A stretch of 64,000 nucleotides of DNA from Campylobacter concisus (GCF_003048405.1 NZ_PIQS01000001.1:248001-312000); one strand, 5' to 3'. Shown: positions 28,129-39,088, counted from the first letter of the stretch. A program made the numbers and translations. The notes: generated by a model not told the origin, from the letters alone.

Positions 28129-29981
28129 TGCATTATTATATACTCGCATTTTATGGGCTAAATTTAGCCCCACTCACTTATGAAAGCGATCAAAAACTAG
28201 AAAAATTTCAAGGCGTAAAGGCTTCTTTAAAAGGCAAAATTCTTACTGCTTTTATCGTAAAAGAGACTGGCAAACCAGAGTTTAAAACAAGTAAAATTTT
28301 AGAAATTCTACCGATTAATCTAACTTCAATGCAAAGCGAATTGGCAATATTTATCTCAAAATATTACACATGCGAGCTTGGCGTCAGCCTAAATTTATTT
28401 GAACCAAATAACACTATTGCAGTAGATAAATTTTATGAAAATCAAAATTTTAATGTGGCACCCAAACTAAGCGAAAAACAGCAAGAGGCTTTGGATTTTA
28501 TAAATAAACGTAAAATTTCACTCATCTTTGGCGACACTGGAAGCGGAAAAAGCGAAATTTACATAGCAAAGATCAGAGAAATTTTAAATGCAGGTACTCA
28601 GGCGCTATTTTTAATGCCCGAAATTTCACTCACGCCACAAATGCAAAAACGCCTTGAGAACTTCTTTGGCGAGGCAGTAGCAGTCTGGCACTCAAAGATC
28701 ACGTCAAAGAAAAAAGAGCAAATTTTAAAAGATATAAAAAGTGGGAAAGTTAGACTCGTTGCAGGTGCGAGGTCGGCTTTATTTTTACCACTTGAGAGGC
28801 TAAAACTTATCATCATCGACGAAGAACACGACGATAGCTACAAAAATACAGGCTCAAAGCCCCACTACAATGCAAGAGACCTTGCCCTCTTTCTAACTAG
28901 CAAATTTGACCTACAAGTGGTGCTTGGAAGTGCCACGCCAAGCCTTACTAGCTTTTACAAGCAGGAGCACTTTCGCTTAAAAGGGACATATTTTGATTCG
29001 CAAAAAAATTACATTTTCGATGAGAGCGAGACTGGAATTAGTGAAATTTTAAAAGATGAAATTTCAAAGACACTCGCGAATAAAAAACAAGCTGTCATCT
29101 GCCTGCCAACAAGGGCAAATTTTAAATATCTAGTCTGCAAAAACTGCGGTGAAACGTTAAAGTGCCCATTTTGCAGTATCGGTATGAGCTATTACAAAAA
29201 ACAAAACGTGCTAAAGTGTCAATACTGTGAGCATAAAATGGCAGTGTCTAAAACTTGCCACCAGTGCGGCAGCGAGATGATAGAGGCCAAAAAGATCGGT
29301 ACGAGCGAACTTTTAGAGCGACTGCAAGCCGAATTTGCTAATGCCAGAATCGCTAAATTTGACAGGGATGAGATAACGACGCAAAACAAGCTTGTAAAGG
29401 CCTTAAAAGAATTTAACGACGGCAAGATAGACATCCTGCTAGGCACGCAGATGCTAAGCAAAGGGCACGACTATCACAACGTCGAGCTTGCTGTTATTAT
29501 GGGCTTTGATGAGCTTTTAAACTTTCCTGATTACAGAGCCAGAGAAAGAACTCTTGCCCTTGCTATGCAAGTAGCTGGCAGAGCCGGTAGAAACGGAGTT
29601 GGTAGAGTCATCATCCAAAGTAAACAAAGAGAATTTTTTGAAGGCTTCATTAGCGACTACGACGCATTTTTAAAAGAAGAGATTGGCTACCGAGAGGGGC
29701 TATATCCACCATTTACTAGGCTTCTTCGCATTATCATCTCACATAAAGATGAACACATAGTAAAAAATATATTGAATGAATTTGTGCAAAGAATAGAATC
29801 TTTAAGAAGCGATGAGCTTGAGATCATAGGATACGGAAAGTGCCAGATAGAGTATCTTGGAAGCAAATTTAGATATGAAATTTTACTTCGCTCAAACTCT
29901 CATATACCTCTTTTAAAAGCTGCAAACCTCTGCAAAAGCGAGCTTAGCGATATTGATATAGACCCGGTCAATTTTAGTTAA
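28128..29981 (+). CDS. priA: Primosomal protein N' (PriA helicase)
   Basis: A 617-residue replication-restart helicase. I chose ATG at 28128, overlapping the pseudopilin stop, over an ATG 18 bases upstream inside that gene. Walker A is GDTGSGKS at about 135-142, Walker B is DEEH at 232-235, and the eight zinc-binding cysteines are at 338, 341, 347, 350, 365, 368, 378 and 381. GTQMLSKGHDYHNV and QVAGRAGRNGVGR are helicase motifs V and VI. It reloads DnaB at stalled forks; dnaB lies 1.3 kb downstream. Confidence 0.96.
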   Translation: MHYYILAFYGLNLAPLTYESDQKLEKFQGVKASLKGKILTAFIVKETGKPEFKTSKILEILPINLTSMQSELAIFISKYYTCELGVSLNLFEPNNTIAVDKFYENQNFNVAPKLSEKQQEALDFINKRKISLIFGDTGSGKSEIYIAKIREILNAGTQALFLMPEISLTPQMQKRLENFFGEAVAVWHSKITSKKKEQILKDIKSGKVRLVAGARSALFLPLERLKLIIIDEEHDDSYKNTGSKPHYNARDLALFLTSKFDLQVVLGSATPSLTSFYKQEHFRLKGTYFDSQKNYIFDESETGISEILKDEISKTLANKKQAVICLPTRANFKYLVCKNCGETLKCPFCSIGMSYYKKQNVLKCQYCEHKMAVSKTCHQCGSEMIEAKKIGTSELLERLQAEFANARIAKFDRDEITTQNKLVKALKEFNDGKIDILLGTQMLSKGHDYHNVELAVIMGFDELLNFPDYRARERTLALAMQVAGRAGRNGVGRVIIQSKQREFFEGFISDYDAFLKEEIGYREGLYPPFTRLLRIIISHKDEHIVKNILNEFVQRIESLRSDELEIIGYGKCQIEYLGSKFRYEILLRSNSHIPLLKAANLCKSELSDIDIDPVNFS

Positions 29982-30188
29982 AAATGCTAGTCTAAAAACT
30001 ATCCAACAAAGACATGGTAAATTTTAAAATAGATAATAGAGAAACCTAAGGCTTATGAAAGTATTATGAAATTTGATAAGTTGGCTATAAAGAGTAAGTA
30101 AAATTTTAGAAACTACATCTAATAAAAATACTAATTTTTATAAACTATTAAAAATAAATTTTCAAGCCTTTTAAAAGCCATTTTTCTT

Positions 30189-30194
30189 TATAAT
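30189..30194 (+). promoter_or_regulatory. Probable -10 box of ispG-dnaB-comEC
   Basis: TATAAT 27 bases upstream of the ispG start, preceded by a T-rich stretch but no good -35. The 240-base gap after priA has no open reading frame of note and several A/T runs, so a new transcript probably begins here. Confidence 0.6.
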
Positions 30195-30221
30195 CCCCAA
30201 TAAAAATTTAAAGGCAAAATT

Positions 30222-31280
30222 TTGCAACGATACCCAACAAAACAGATAAAAATTCGCAATGTTTTAATAGGTGGCGACGCGCCAATATCCGTGCAATCAA
30301 TGACTTTTTCAAAGACAAAAGACGTAAAAGGCACGCTAGAGCAGATACAGAGGCTTTATTTTGCGGGCTGTGACATCGTGCGCTGCGCAGTTTTTGACAA
30401 AGAGGACGCCAGCGCGCTAAAGCAAATCGTTGCGGGCTCACCTATTCCAGTCGTTGCAGACATTCATTTTAACCACACCTATGCGCTCATCGTTAGCGAA
30501 TTTGTCGATGCTATCCGCATAAATCCCGGCAATATAGGCTCAGCCAAAAACATAAAAGCAGTAGTTGATGCCTGCAAACAGCGAAATTTACCTATCCGTA
30601 TCGGCGTAAATTCTGGCTCGCTTGAAAAGCAGTTTGAGGACAAATACGGCCGCACGGTGGAGGCGATGGTGGAGAGTGCCATGTATAACATCAAGCTTCT
30701 TGAGGATTTTGACTTTACAGACATTAAAATTTCACTTAAATCAAGCGACGTAGAGCGCACTATGCAAGCATATAGAGCGCTTCGTCCAAAGACAAATTAT
30801 CCATTTCATCTTGGCGTTACTGAGGCAGGTACCACTTTTCACGCCACTATCAAGTCCGCGATCGCTCTTGGTGGGCTTTTGCTTGAGGGTATAGGCGATA
30901 CGATGAGAGTTAGCATCACTGGCGAGCTTGAAGAAGAGATCAAAGTTGCAAAGGCGATCTTAAAAGATAGCGGCCGCCAAAAAGAGGGACTAAATATCAT
31001 CTCATGCCCAACTTGCGGGCGTTTGCAAGCTGATCTAATGGCGGCAGTAAAGCTCGTAGAAGAAAAAACAAAAGGCATAAAAGAGCCATTAAACGTCTCA
31101 GTCATGGGCTGCGTGGTAAATGCTATAGGTGAAGCAAAAGGTGCGGATGTTGCCATAGCATTTGGCAAAGGAAATGGCATGATAATGCGTCACGGCGAAG
31201 TGGTCGCAAGACTGCCTGAAAGCGAGCTTGTAGATAGATTTTTACAAGAGATCGATGATGAGATAAAAAGTAGAGACTAA
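30222..31280 (+). CDS. ispG: 4-hydroxy-3-methylbut-2-en-1-yl diphosphate synthase
   Basis: A 352-residue iron-sulfur enzyme of the MEP isoprenoid pathway that makes HMBPP. The TTG start begins the protein in the usual place ([18 protein letters not shown]); AAAGG lies about 8 bases upstream. Cluster ligands are Cys262, Cys265 (SCPTCGR) and Cys297 (MGCVVN), with Glu304 as the fourth ligand. The isoprenoid it makes feeds UppS (46660), which makes the undecaprenyl carrier used by the glycan operon. Confidence 0.96.
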   Translation: MQRYPTKQIKIRNVLIGGDAPISVQSMTFSKTKDVKGTLEQIQRLYFAGCDIVRCAVFDKEDASALKQIVAGSPIPVVADIHFNHTYALIVSEFVDAIRINPGNIGSAKNIKAVVDACKQRNLPIRIGVNSGSLEKQFEDKYGRTVEAMVESAMYNIKLLEDFDFTDIKISLKSSDVERTMQAYRALRPKTNYPFHLGVTEAGTTFHATIKSAIALGGLLLEGIGDTMRVSITGELEEEIKVAKAILKDSGRQKEGLNIISCPTCGRLQADLMAAVKLVEEKTKGIKEPLNVSVMGCVVNAIGEAKGADVAIAFGKGNGMIMRHGEVVARLPESELVDRFLQEIDDEIKSRD

Positions 31281-31290
31281 AGGAAAAGTT

Positions 31291-32703
31291 GTGGCAAAGC
31301 AAAGAGTTAACGAGATAGAATTTACCAACCTTTACGACATTGATATGGAGCGAGCTATACTAAGCTCCATTTTGCAAAACAACGATATTTTAGGTGAAAT
31401 TTTTGACATTGTTAAGGCAAAGGATTTTTATCTAAAAGGGCATTCGCAAATATATGATGCAATGGTAGCATGCCTAAATAGCGATGATCCTATAACTATG
31501 CCATTTTTAAAAAATAGACTTGGCGAAAAATACGACGAAGAGCTAATACTAGATATTTTGGGCACAAATTCCCTAATAGACATTCAAAAATACGCAAACG
31601 AACTAAGAGAAAAATCCATAAAAAGAAGTCTTGTAAAGATCGCTCACAATATACCAAGCAAAGTAAATGAAGATAAGCCAAGTCGCGATATGGTCGATGA
31701 TCTTAGTCAGGAATTTTACTCTTTGATAGAAGGTGGAAGCACTGGAGTCATAAAAGAAGGCAAAGAGATCATCATGAAAATGATGGATCATATTAATGCT
31801 CAAGCTTTACTTGGCGAAAAAGATATCGTTGGACTTGATACTGGATTTAAGAAGCTAAATGAGATGATAAAGGGCTTTAAAAATGGAGACCTCATCATCG
31901 TCGCAGCTCGTCCAGGCATGGGAAAAACGACACTTTGTTTAAATTTTATGAGTCAGGTTTTAAAAAATAATGCTGGAGTTGTTTTTTTCTCGCTCGAGAT
32001 GCCAGCTGAGCAGATAATGATGAGAATGCTAGCGAGCAAGACCTCTATCCCACTTCAAGACATAATGACTGCAAAGATGGATGATGAAGCGTTGGCTAGA
32101 TTTAGCGATGCTTGCGAGGAGTTTGCTGCTAGCAAGCTTTTTGTGCATGATAGTGGCTATGTAAATATCCATCAAGTAAGAACGCAAATGCGAAAACTAA
32201 AGGCTATGCATCCTGAAATTTCACTTTGTGTGATCGACTACATCGGTCTTATGATGAGTACAAATAACTACGCTGATCGTCACGTCCAAATAGCTGAAAT
32301 TTCTCGTGGATTAAAGCTTTTGGCACGTGAGCTAGATATGCCAATCATCGCTCTTTCTCAGCTAAATAGAAGCCTTGAATCTCGCGCAAATAAACGCCCT
32401 ATGCTAAGCGATCTAAGAGAGTCAGGTGCGATCGAGCAAGATGCTGACATCATTCTTTTTGTTTATAGAGATGAGTTTTATCTAGAACAAGAAGAAAAAG
32501 AGAAAGAAAAACGCGCAAGTGCCGAGGGCAAAGAGTACAAGAGTAATCACGTCTTTAATAAGCTTCAAGAAAAGGCCGAGATCATCGTTGGCAAAAACAG
32601 AAATGGCGAAACTGGCTCAGTTGATGTGCTCTTTCAAAAGCAACACTCAAGATTTGAAGATATGTCTGCAATGCCAGTATCTGATGTTTCATTTGAAGGC
32701 TGA
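31291..32703 (+). CDS. dnaB: Replicative DNA helicase DnaB
   Basis: A 470-residue hexameric 5'-3' helicase. The GTG start at 31291 follows AAAGGA. The N-terminal domain begins MERAILSSILQNN; the RecA-like motor has Walker A ARPGMGKTT near residue 207, VIDYIGLM as Walker B and the ALSQLNRSLESR motif, with the arginine finger near SDLRESGAIEQDAD. No intein interrupts it. Its stop overlaps the comEC start by one base. Confidence 0.97.
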   Translation: MAKQRVNEIEFTNLYDIDMERAILSSILQNNDILGEIFDIVKAKDFYLKGHSQIYDAMVACLNSDDPITMPFLKNRLGEKYDEELILDILGTNSLIDIQKYANELREKSIKRSLVKIAHNIPSKVNEDKPSRDMVDDLSQEFYSLIEGGSTGVIKEGKEIIMKMMDHINAQALLGEKDIVGLDTGFKKLNEMIKGFKNGDLIIVAARPGMGKTTLCLNFMSQVLKNNAGVVFFSLEMPAEQIMMRMLASKTSIPLQDIMTAKMDDEALARFSDACEEFAASKLFVHDSGYVNIHQVRTQMRKLKAMHPEISLCVIDYIGLMMSTNNYADRHVQIAEISRGLKLLARELDMPIIALSQLNRSLESRANKRPMLSDLRESGAIEQDADIILFVYRDEFYLEQEEKEKEKRASAEGKEYKSNHVFNKLQEKAEIIVGKNRNGETGSVDVLFQKQHSRFEDMSAMPVSDVSFEG

Positions 32704-33977
32704 TGCGTTTTAAAGCTTTAAAAAATAGAGAAATTTTTACTATATTTTGTCTGATTTGCCTTTGTATTTTTTCTATAAATTTGGCTATTAGCTACCATAA
32801 ATATCAAATTTTTATGGACAAAGGCGAACAAGAGCTAACAGCAACCGTGATTTCTAGCTACGAAAAGCTTGGAGATGACGGCAAGAAAAGGCAAATTTTA
32901 AAGCTTAAGACTGATGAGTTTTTATTTTATACGCTTGGAGCCAAAACAGATGACTTTAAAGCTGGAGATAATATATTTCTAAGCGTCATAAATTTAGACG
33001 TTAGTTTTAAAGATTATCTCGCTTCCTCCTTTTACATGCCTAGCTTTTCACGCGAAAAACTACCACAAAAAGTCACACCAAATATCAATCAAAAACTACA
33101 ATCACTAATCTACGCCCAGCATGAAAATAGTAAAATTTCACAACTCTACTCGGCTCTATTTTTAGGCACAAGTATCGATGCAGAGTTAAGAGATGACGTC
33201 TCGCACCTTGGTATAGCGCATCTTATAGCCATAAGTGGCTATCATTTAGGTTTTATAAGCGCAGTTATATTTTTTGTATTTAGGCCGCTTTTAAAAATTT
33301 TATATGCAAGATTTTTACCTTTTAGAAACTACAACTTTGATCTAGCCATTGTCGTTTTTATAGTCTTGTCATTTTACTTTTTTATAATAGGCTTTATACC
33401 AAGCTTTTTGCGAGCGTTCTTAATGAGCATTTTAGGATTTTATTGCACGTTAAAAGGCGTTAAAATTTTAAACTTCAAAACACTTTTTATAGTGGCACTT
33501 GTTAGTATATCACTCTTTCCGCAGCTACTTTTTAGCGTAGGTTTTTACTTTTCGCTTATGGGCGTTTTTTACATATTTTTATATTTTAAACATCTAAAAG
33601 ATAAATTTTCACCCTTCATTCATCTTATACTTTTAAATTTATATGTTTGCTTTGCAATGGAAATTTGCGTGCTTTATTTCTTTCCACTCATTAGCTTACA
33701 GCAGCTTAGCGTCCTTACCATCAACTACATCTTTAGCATTTTTTATCCATTAAGCGCCGCACTTCATATGGCTTCGTATGGCGACATCTTTGATGGATTG
33801 CTAAATAATGTTTTAAATTTTAGACTAAGCTCGACTAAAATTTTCGTGCCAGCCATTATTTTTATCTTTTATAATATCGCTTCACTTCTAGCTATAAAAT
33901 TTAGATCAATATTCTACATTTTGCCACTATTTGGACTTCTGTGTTTTGCTATTGCCAGCTATAAAATTTACGCCTAA
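32703..33977 (+). CDS. comEC: ComEC/Rec2-type competence channel protein (short form)
   Basis: A 424-residue inner-membrane protein that passes single-stranded DNA into the cytoplasm during transformation. The competence-domain core HLIAISGYHLGFISAVIFF and the membrane segment FIPSFLRAFLMSIL are present, with about nine to ten membrane segments. It lacks the C-terminal metallo-beta-lactamase domain of long ComEC proteins, as do other epsilonproteobacterial versions. It starts inside the dnaB stop (TGATG) and its stop overlaps the end of the convergent DMT gene. Confidence 0.88.
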   Translation: MRFKALKNREIFTIFCLICLCIFSINLAISYHKYQIFMDKGEQELTATVISSYEKLGDDGKKRQILKLKTDEFLFYTLGAKTDDFKAGDNIFLSVINLDVSFKDYLASSFYMPSFSREKLPQKVTPNINQKLQSLIYAQHENSKISQLYSALFLGTSIDAELRDDVSHLGIAHLIAISGYHLGFISAVIFFVFRPLLKILYARFLPFRNYNFDLAIVVFIVLSFYFFIIGFIPSFLRAFLMSILGFYCTLKGVKILNFKTLFIVALVSISLFPQLLFSVGFYFSLMGVFYIFLYFKHLKDKFSPFIHLILLNLYVCFAMEICVLYFFPLISLQQLSVLTINYIFSIFYPLSAALHMASYGDIFDGLLNNVLNFRLSSTKIFVPAIIFIFYNIASLLAIKFRSIFYILPLFGLLCFAIASYKIYA

Positions 33978-34837
33978 GCGATCTTCATACCATAAAATTT
34001 CATTATCTTGTTGTGAATTATCAAAGATATATACATTATAACAGCGCCTAAAATTAGCCTAGTTAAATCTGTATCCTTTTGCCAAAAGACTAAATTTACG
34101 ATGATAGCAGCTGGAATGAGAGCATTATTCATGATAGCAAGTACGCCACTATCGACCTCGCAAGCCCCTTTGTTCCACATAAAATATCCAACTCCACTAG
34201 CGACTATGCCAAGCCAGAGAAGCACTAAAATTTGCGTTGAAGTAAGTGAAAATTTGGCTGGATTGCCAAGAGTAAGAAGCGCAACGATAACTACAAAAAA
34301 TGCCCCAAAGTGAAAGTAGCCAAAGACATTTTTTTGGTCCACGTCAAATTTTTCTAAAAGTGCCTTATATGCACTCTGCCCTGCTCCAAAGCAGATATTT
34401 GCCGCTTGCACTAGCAAAAAACCCTTTAATACACCATCGTTTATAGCGCCATATTTTATAACCAAAGCTCCAAAAACCGCAACGCCAACGCTAAATAGAT
34501 AAAGTGGCCTAAATTTAAAGCTAAATGCGTCGTATATGAGCGTCACGTAAAACGGCGTAAAAATGGTAAAAAGTGCGACTTCTGGCACGCTTAGATACAA
34601 AAATGAATTGTAATAAAATAGATACATAAGTCCTATTTGCACCGCTCCGATCGCCATTATGCCAAATGCTAGCTTTGGGCTGATGCCACGAAATTTTGTA
34701 AATGGCAAAAAGACTAAGCTCGCAAGCGCAACCCGAATAAAAACAGCCAAATAGCTATCAACCTTGCCAGCTAAAAACTCACCTATCAAACTAAAGCTAA
34801 ACGCCCATAAAATAGTCACAAAGATCAGTTTATTCAA
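33974..34837 (-). CDS. EamA-family (drug/metabolite) membrane transporter
   Basis: 287 residues with ten hydrophobic segments in two EamA repeats. The second half carries WLGIVASGVGYFMWNKGACEV, a common EamA motif. Substrate unknown; relatives export amino acids or metabolites. It is the last gene of the motAB-fliP-efflux run, overlapping the second TolC-type gene by 8 bases, and converges with comEC by a 4-base overlap. Confidence 0.88.
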   Translation of the reverse strand: MNKLIFVTILWAFSFSLIGEFLAGKVDSYLAVFIRVALASLVFLPFTKFRGISPKLAFGIMAIGAVQIGLMYLFYYNSFLYLSVPEVALFTIFTPFYVTLIYDAFSFKFRPLYLFSVGVAVFGALVIKYGAINDGVLKGFLLVQAANICFGAGQSAYKALLEKFDVDQKNVFGYFHFGAFFVVIVALLTLGNPAKFSLTSTQILVLLWLGIVASGVGYFMWNKGACEVDSGVLAIMNNALIPAAIIVNLVFWQKDTDLTRLILGAVIMYISLIIHNKIMKFYGMKIA

Positions 34838-36065
34838 TTATCACCTCATTTATTTTTCTTGCACATTCAAAAAAATACTCAAGCTTGTTTAGCTCAAGTA
34901 AATCGCCATCAAGGATAAAATTTGCCCTATCGCTAAAATTTTTCTCACTCACAAACAAAAATTCTTCATATTTTATCTCGCCATTAAGATAGCCATTTAG
35001 CAGATCAATAAAATCACTATCAAGCTTATCTTGCTTCAAATCTTGCAAATTTAACTTTGCATTTAAGCCTTTGATTGTGCTTTCTAGCTCTTTTAGGCGA
35101 GTGATTATCCTATTTTCTTCATCGCTTAAATCAAGTGCCGCCTTTTGCTCTTCAATGCGTTTAACTTGACTTTGCTTACTAAGACTTAAGCTATCAGGCA
35201 GCTTCCACTCAAACTCCACTCTAGGCCTGTTCGCATCAGCGTAAGCGCCTATCATCTGCGAAGTCGTTCTCTCACCTTTTTTAAAGCTGTTATTATTCAC
35301 ACTTTGCGTATCTTTTAAGTAAATTCTTGGAGCAAATTTACTCTTTTGTTTCTCATTTTCTTGCTCTTTTATATATTTTTCCTGCTCCATTGCTCCAAGT
35401 TTTGCACTTAGATCATCTTTGCTAAAATCAGGCACCATTATCTTTGAGCCAGCGTTAAAGCCGATCTCGCCGTTTGAGAGCAAATTTATCCTTGAGTTTA
35501 GCTCGGCTAGCTTAAGCCCAAGCTCGTCAAGCTCAGCTCTTTTTTTACTAAGAGTGAAATTTATTGCATCAAACTCAGCTTTATTTATCTCGCCATACTC
35601 AAACCAAAACTCATTTTCAGCCGCAGCCTTAGCAAAGCTATCGACAAATTTTGTCTCTAAATTTATAAGCGAATTTAGTGCAATAGCGTTGAAATAGACC
35701 TTTGCGACCTGAAAAGCAGTGAGATTCATCAGCTCTTCATTTTTATAAATTTTCTCCACGCCCTTGTGGTCTAAAATTTTATCAGCAGCCTCGCTCGCAC
35801 CGCCGTCAAAGATGAGATACTCGACCTTTGCGGTTATCGATCCAGACTTTGTCATATACCCGCCCTTTAGCTCGTCAGGCACAAAGGTATATCTGCCATC
35901 AAGGGATAAATTTAGTTTGTTACTCTTGTTTTTATTTATATATTCGTTTTTATTAAATTCTTTCAAACTCTCAAGCTTCGCACTTTGCGCTAGAGCGATG
36001 ATCTCTAGTAAATTTCCAGCCCAAAGAGGCAAAGCAAAGAGCAAAACTGCCAAAATCTTCTTCAA
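34830..36065 (-). CDS. TolC-family outer-membrane efflux protein (second copy)
   Basis: 411 residues with a signal peptide (MKKILAVLLFALPLWA) and long alpha-helical hairpins typical of TolC. The first half has SLDGRYTFVPDE, KVEYLIFDGGASEAA and the second half DANRPRVEFEWKLP. It is a distant relative of the TolC-type protein at 39825, with equivalent FDGGA/YDGGA segments. It follows the RND pump gene with a 4-base overlap and so forms an operon with two outer-membrane channels for a single pump. It may be an alternative exit duct. Confidence 0.85.
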   Translation of the reverse strand: MKKILAVLLFALPLWAGNLLEIIALAQSAKLESLKEFNKNEYINKNKSNKLNLSLDGRYTFVPDELKGGYMTKSGSITAKVEYLIFDGGASEAADKILDHKGVEKIYKNEELMNLTAFQVAKVYFNAIALNSLINLETKFVDSFAKAAAENEFWFEYGEINKAEFDAINFTLSKKRAELDELGLKLAELNSRINLLSNGEIGFNAGSKIMVPDFSKDDLSAKLGAMEQEKYIKEQENEKQKSKFAPRIYLKDTQSVNNNSFKKGERTTSQMIGAYADANRPRVEFEWKLPDSLSLSKQSQVKRIEEQKAALDLSDEENRIITRLKELESTIKGLNAKLNLQDLKQDKLDSDFIDLLNGYLNGEIKYEEFLFVSEKNFSDRANFILDGDLLELNKLEYFFECARKINEVIIE

Positions 36066-39000
36066 ATTCTCTCCCTTTCATAAAATTTTCTTATAAATTT
36101 ATCAAGATTATAAACCCACGCAAAGAGCACTGGCACAACAAGTAGGCTTAGCAAGGTCGAGCTAATGAGCCCAAAGATGATGCTTATAGCCATAGGCGAG
36201 TTGGCTTCATAGCCAGCACCCCTGCTAAGCGCAAGTGGCAACATGGCAAATATCATCGCAAAAGTGGTCATCAAAACAGCCCTTAAGCGCTTTTTTGCAG
36301 CCATTTTTACAGCTTCGTTTGCCTCTATGCCGCTATTTGCAAAGTGGTTTGCAAAATCAACTACCAAAATGGCGTTTTTACCGACCATGCCAAAGAGCAA
36401 TATAACGCCAACCATGACAAAAAGACTAAATGGATTGCCGCTTATAAAAAGTCCTATCACAACGCCACAAAATGCAAGCGGCATGGCAAGCATGATGAGA
36501 AATGGCAGCAAAAAGCTCTCGTAAAGAGCAGCTAGCACCATGTAAATAAGCACCGCGCTCGCACTTACCGTAAAGATAAAAGAAGCGTTTGTATCATCCA
36601 TGAGCTCAACAAATCCAAGAAATTTATACTTGAAATTTGCTGGCAAAATTTCATCAAGCTTCTTTGAAATTTCATTTGCCACGCTATTTAGCGGAGCGTT
36701 ATTTTTAGTATTTGCTAGAAATTTGATCTCATCAGCCCTATTAAATCTCGAAATACTAGCTGGCTTTTGCTCAAAACTTAGTATTGCTACGTCGCCGAGT
36801 GTGATAAAAAAGCCCTCTTTGTTTCTGATCTTTGTCCTTAAAATATCACTTTCACTGCTTCTAAATTTATCATCAAGACGCATGTAAAGCTCATATTCTT
36901 TGCCATTTTCGTTTTCAAAAACAGAGACCTCGTTCTCGCTAAATGCGCTATAAACGGCGCTTGCAATGTTAGCTTTATCTAAATTTAGCCTTTTTGCCTT
37001 ATCTTCATCGATAGAAATTTGCACACGCTTTAGCAGATCTTCTTCTGGCGAATTTACATCCGTTGCGTCATTTATCTCTTTTAGCATCTTGCTGATCTTT
37101 GGCACAAATTTCTCTAGCTCTTTGCCATTTTCAGATGTGATAGTAAGCTTAACTGGCTGCACATCGCCACCTTCAACCACCGGAAGATCAGCTACAATGA
37201 CGCTCATATCATCACTTTTTAGCTTGTCACGAAAACTTTGCATGATAGCGTTTTGTCGCTCGTGATTAGCTCTATCTTTTAGCTCCTTTAGCCTAACGTA
37301 AGCCTTTACAAGATAGGGCTGCTTGGCGTCTGTGTAGCCAAGGATGAAGTAAGCGTAAGCGACCTGAGGATCGGCGTTTATGAGTGAAATTTTATCTTTT
37401 AGCCTCTCTTTGCTAGCTTGCAGGCTAAGTGAGGGATCAAGCTTAAAGTAGATGTTAAACTCCGAGTTATCCTCGCTTGGCATGAAGTCACCGCCTACAA
37501 ATTTAGCCAGCCCAAACGAGCAAACAACGACCACAAGCGTTATGGCTAAAAATATGAGCTTAAATTTAAGCGCTAAAGTTAAAAGCTTTTCATAGAAATT
37601 TTCAAGCGCTTCAAAAAATGGCTCGCTCTTTATATAAAATTTGCTCTCCTTAGCATCTACAAACCTAGCGCTAAGCGTTGGCACAAGAAATATACTAACA
37701 AAAAACGAGATGACGATGCCAGCTGCTACGCTCATCGCAAATGAGTTAAAGTACTTGCCAACGATGCCGCTCATAAAGGCTATTGGCACAAAGACGCAAA
37801 GCAGCACGAGCGAGATCGCAAAGACGCTAAACGCTATCTCTTTTATACCTGCAAAGCTTGCCTTTAGGGCATTTGGCTCATCTTTTAGCCGGCTTGCGAT
37901 GTTTTCAGTGACGACTATCGCATCATCGATAAAAATTCCGATGCCAAGTGTGAGCGCTATGAGGCTTAAGCGGTTGATGTCGTAGCCTAGGGCATTTATG
38001 ATGAAAAATGTCGCCACGATGCTAGTTGGTATCGCTACGACTGAGATGATGGTGATAGAGAAATTTCTTAAAAATAGATAGACGATTACGATGGTTAGCA
38101 AGACGCCAAGGATCATATCAAAGGCGGTTTGATCGATGTGCTTTTGTATCACTTCGCTCTTATCATAAGCTATTTTTACGTCGTATTCGCTGCCAAGCAG
38201 GCTTTTAAACTGATCTAGTTTTGCTTTAGCTAGAGCGATCACGGTTAGAGCGTTTGCGTCTGGAGCTAGCTCAAGACCAAGCAAGACGCCACTTTTTTTA
38301 TCCATTATCGCTGCTTCGTTTGCGTCTTTGTAAGAGAGATCAACGCTTGCGATATCTTTTAAAAAGACCCCTTGTTTGATCGTTAAATTTCTTATCTCAT
38401 CTATGCTTTTGGCGCTGAAATTTGACTTGATAGCCATTTGGATTTTTTCATTTTCTATCTTGCCAAGCGGCGCTTTTAAATTTTCAACCTTTATTAAATT
38501 TGCCACTTCGTTTGCGCTAAGAGCGTTTTTATCAAGCTTAAATCTATCTAGTAAAATTTTCACCGCTGGCTCTAAAAAACCATTTGTCTTGACCTTTGAA
38601 ACACCGCTAATTCGCTCCAAAAATGGCTTTGCAACGTCATCGATTTCTTGCATGAGTTTAGTTTGATTATTATCAAGCCTTGTGACAAAGAGGCTAAAGA
38701 CAGATGACGAGAGCCCATTTAGCTTTTCTATCTCGTAGTTTGCGTTTAGGCGTGCTTTTTGCATCTTGTCGCGGACGTCGTTTGTAGCGCTCTCTAGGTC
38801 TTTGTTTAGCTCAAATTCGATGCTAACTACACTTAGGTTATCAAAGCTTGTTGAGTAAATTTTCTTGATACCTTCAATGCTTGAAATTTCATCTTCGATC
38901 TTTTGTGTGATCTTAGTTTTTATATAGTTCATATCGCCGTTTGCGTAGGTCGTGATCTTTACTATTGGGATATTTACTTGTGGGTATAAATTTACATTCA

Positions 39001-39088
39001 TCGTCTTTAGTGAGTAGATACCAAAGACAACAAGGCTTAAAAATATCATAAGCGTAGTTATGGGGCGGTTGATGGCTGTTTTTATCAT
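36062..39088 (-). CDS. cmeF: RND multidrug efflux pump (CmeF-like)
   Basis: A 1008-residue inner-membrane proton-driven pump of the HAE1 RND family. The relay residues are visible: IFIDDAIVVTENI in helix 4 (two Asp) and the Lys in MVGKNAILVVDFAN in helix 10. Starts MIKTAINRPITTLMIFLSLVVFGI and has two large periplasmic loops. The preceding 247-residue adaptor and the TolC-type gene in the order channel, adaptor, pump match CmeDEF of C. jejuni. CmeF pumps bile salts, dyes and antibiotics. Confidence 0.93.
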   Translation of the reverse strand: MIKTAINRPITTLMIFLSLVVFGIYSLKTMNVNLYPQVNIPIVKITTYANGDMNYIKTKITQKIEDEISSIEGIKKIYSTSFDNLSVVSIEFELNKDLESATNDVRDKMQKARLNANYEIEKLNGLSSSVFSLFVTRLDNNQTKLMQEIDDVAKPFLERISGVSKVKTNGFLEPAVKILLDRFKLDKNALSANEVANLIKVENLKAPLGKIENEKIQMAIKSNFSAKSIDEIRNLTIKQGVFLKDIASVDLSYKDANEAAIMDKKSGVLLGLELAPDANALTVIALAKAKLDQFKSLLGSEYDVKIAYDKSEVIQKHIDQTAFDMILGVLLTIVIVYLFLRNFSITIISVVAIPTSIVATFFIINALGYDINRLSLIALTLGIGIFIDDAIVVTENIASRLKDEPNALKASFAGIKEIAFSVFAISLVLLCVFVPIAFMSGIVGKYFNSFAMSVAAGIVISFFVSIFLVPTLSARFVDAKESKFYIKSEPFFEALENFYEKLLTLALKFKLIFLAITLVVVVCSFGLAKFVGGDFMPSEDNSEFNIYFKLDPSLSLQASKERLKDKISLINADPQVAYAYFILGYTDAKQPYLVKAYVRLKELKDRANHERQNAIMQSFRDKLKSDDMSVIVADLPVVEGGDVQPVKLTITSENGKELEKFVPKISKMLKEINDATDVNSPEEDLLKRVQISIDEDKAKRLNLDKANIASAVYSAFSENEVSVFENENGKEYELYMRLDDKFRSSESDILRTKIRNKEGFFITLGDVAILSFEQKPASISRFNRADEIKFLANTKNNAPLNSVANEISKKLDEILPANFKYKFLGFVELMDDTNASFIFTVSASAVLIYMVLAALYESFLLPFLIMLAMPLAFCGVVIGLFISGNPFSLFVMVGVILLFGMVGKNAILVVDFANHFANSGIEANEAVKMAAKKRLRAVLMTTFAMIFAMLPLALSRGAGYEANSPMAISIIFGLISSTLLSLLVVPVLFAWVYNLDKFIRKFYERERI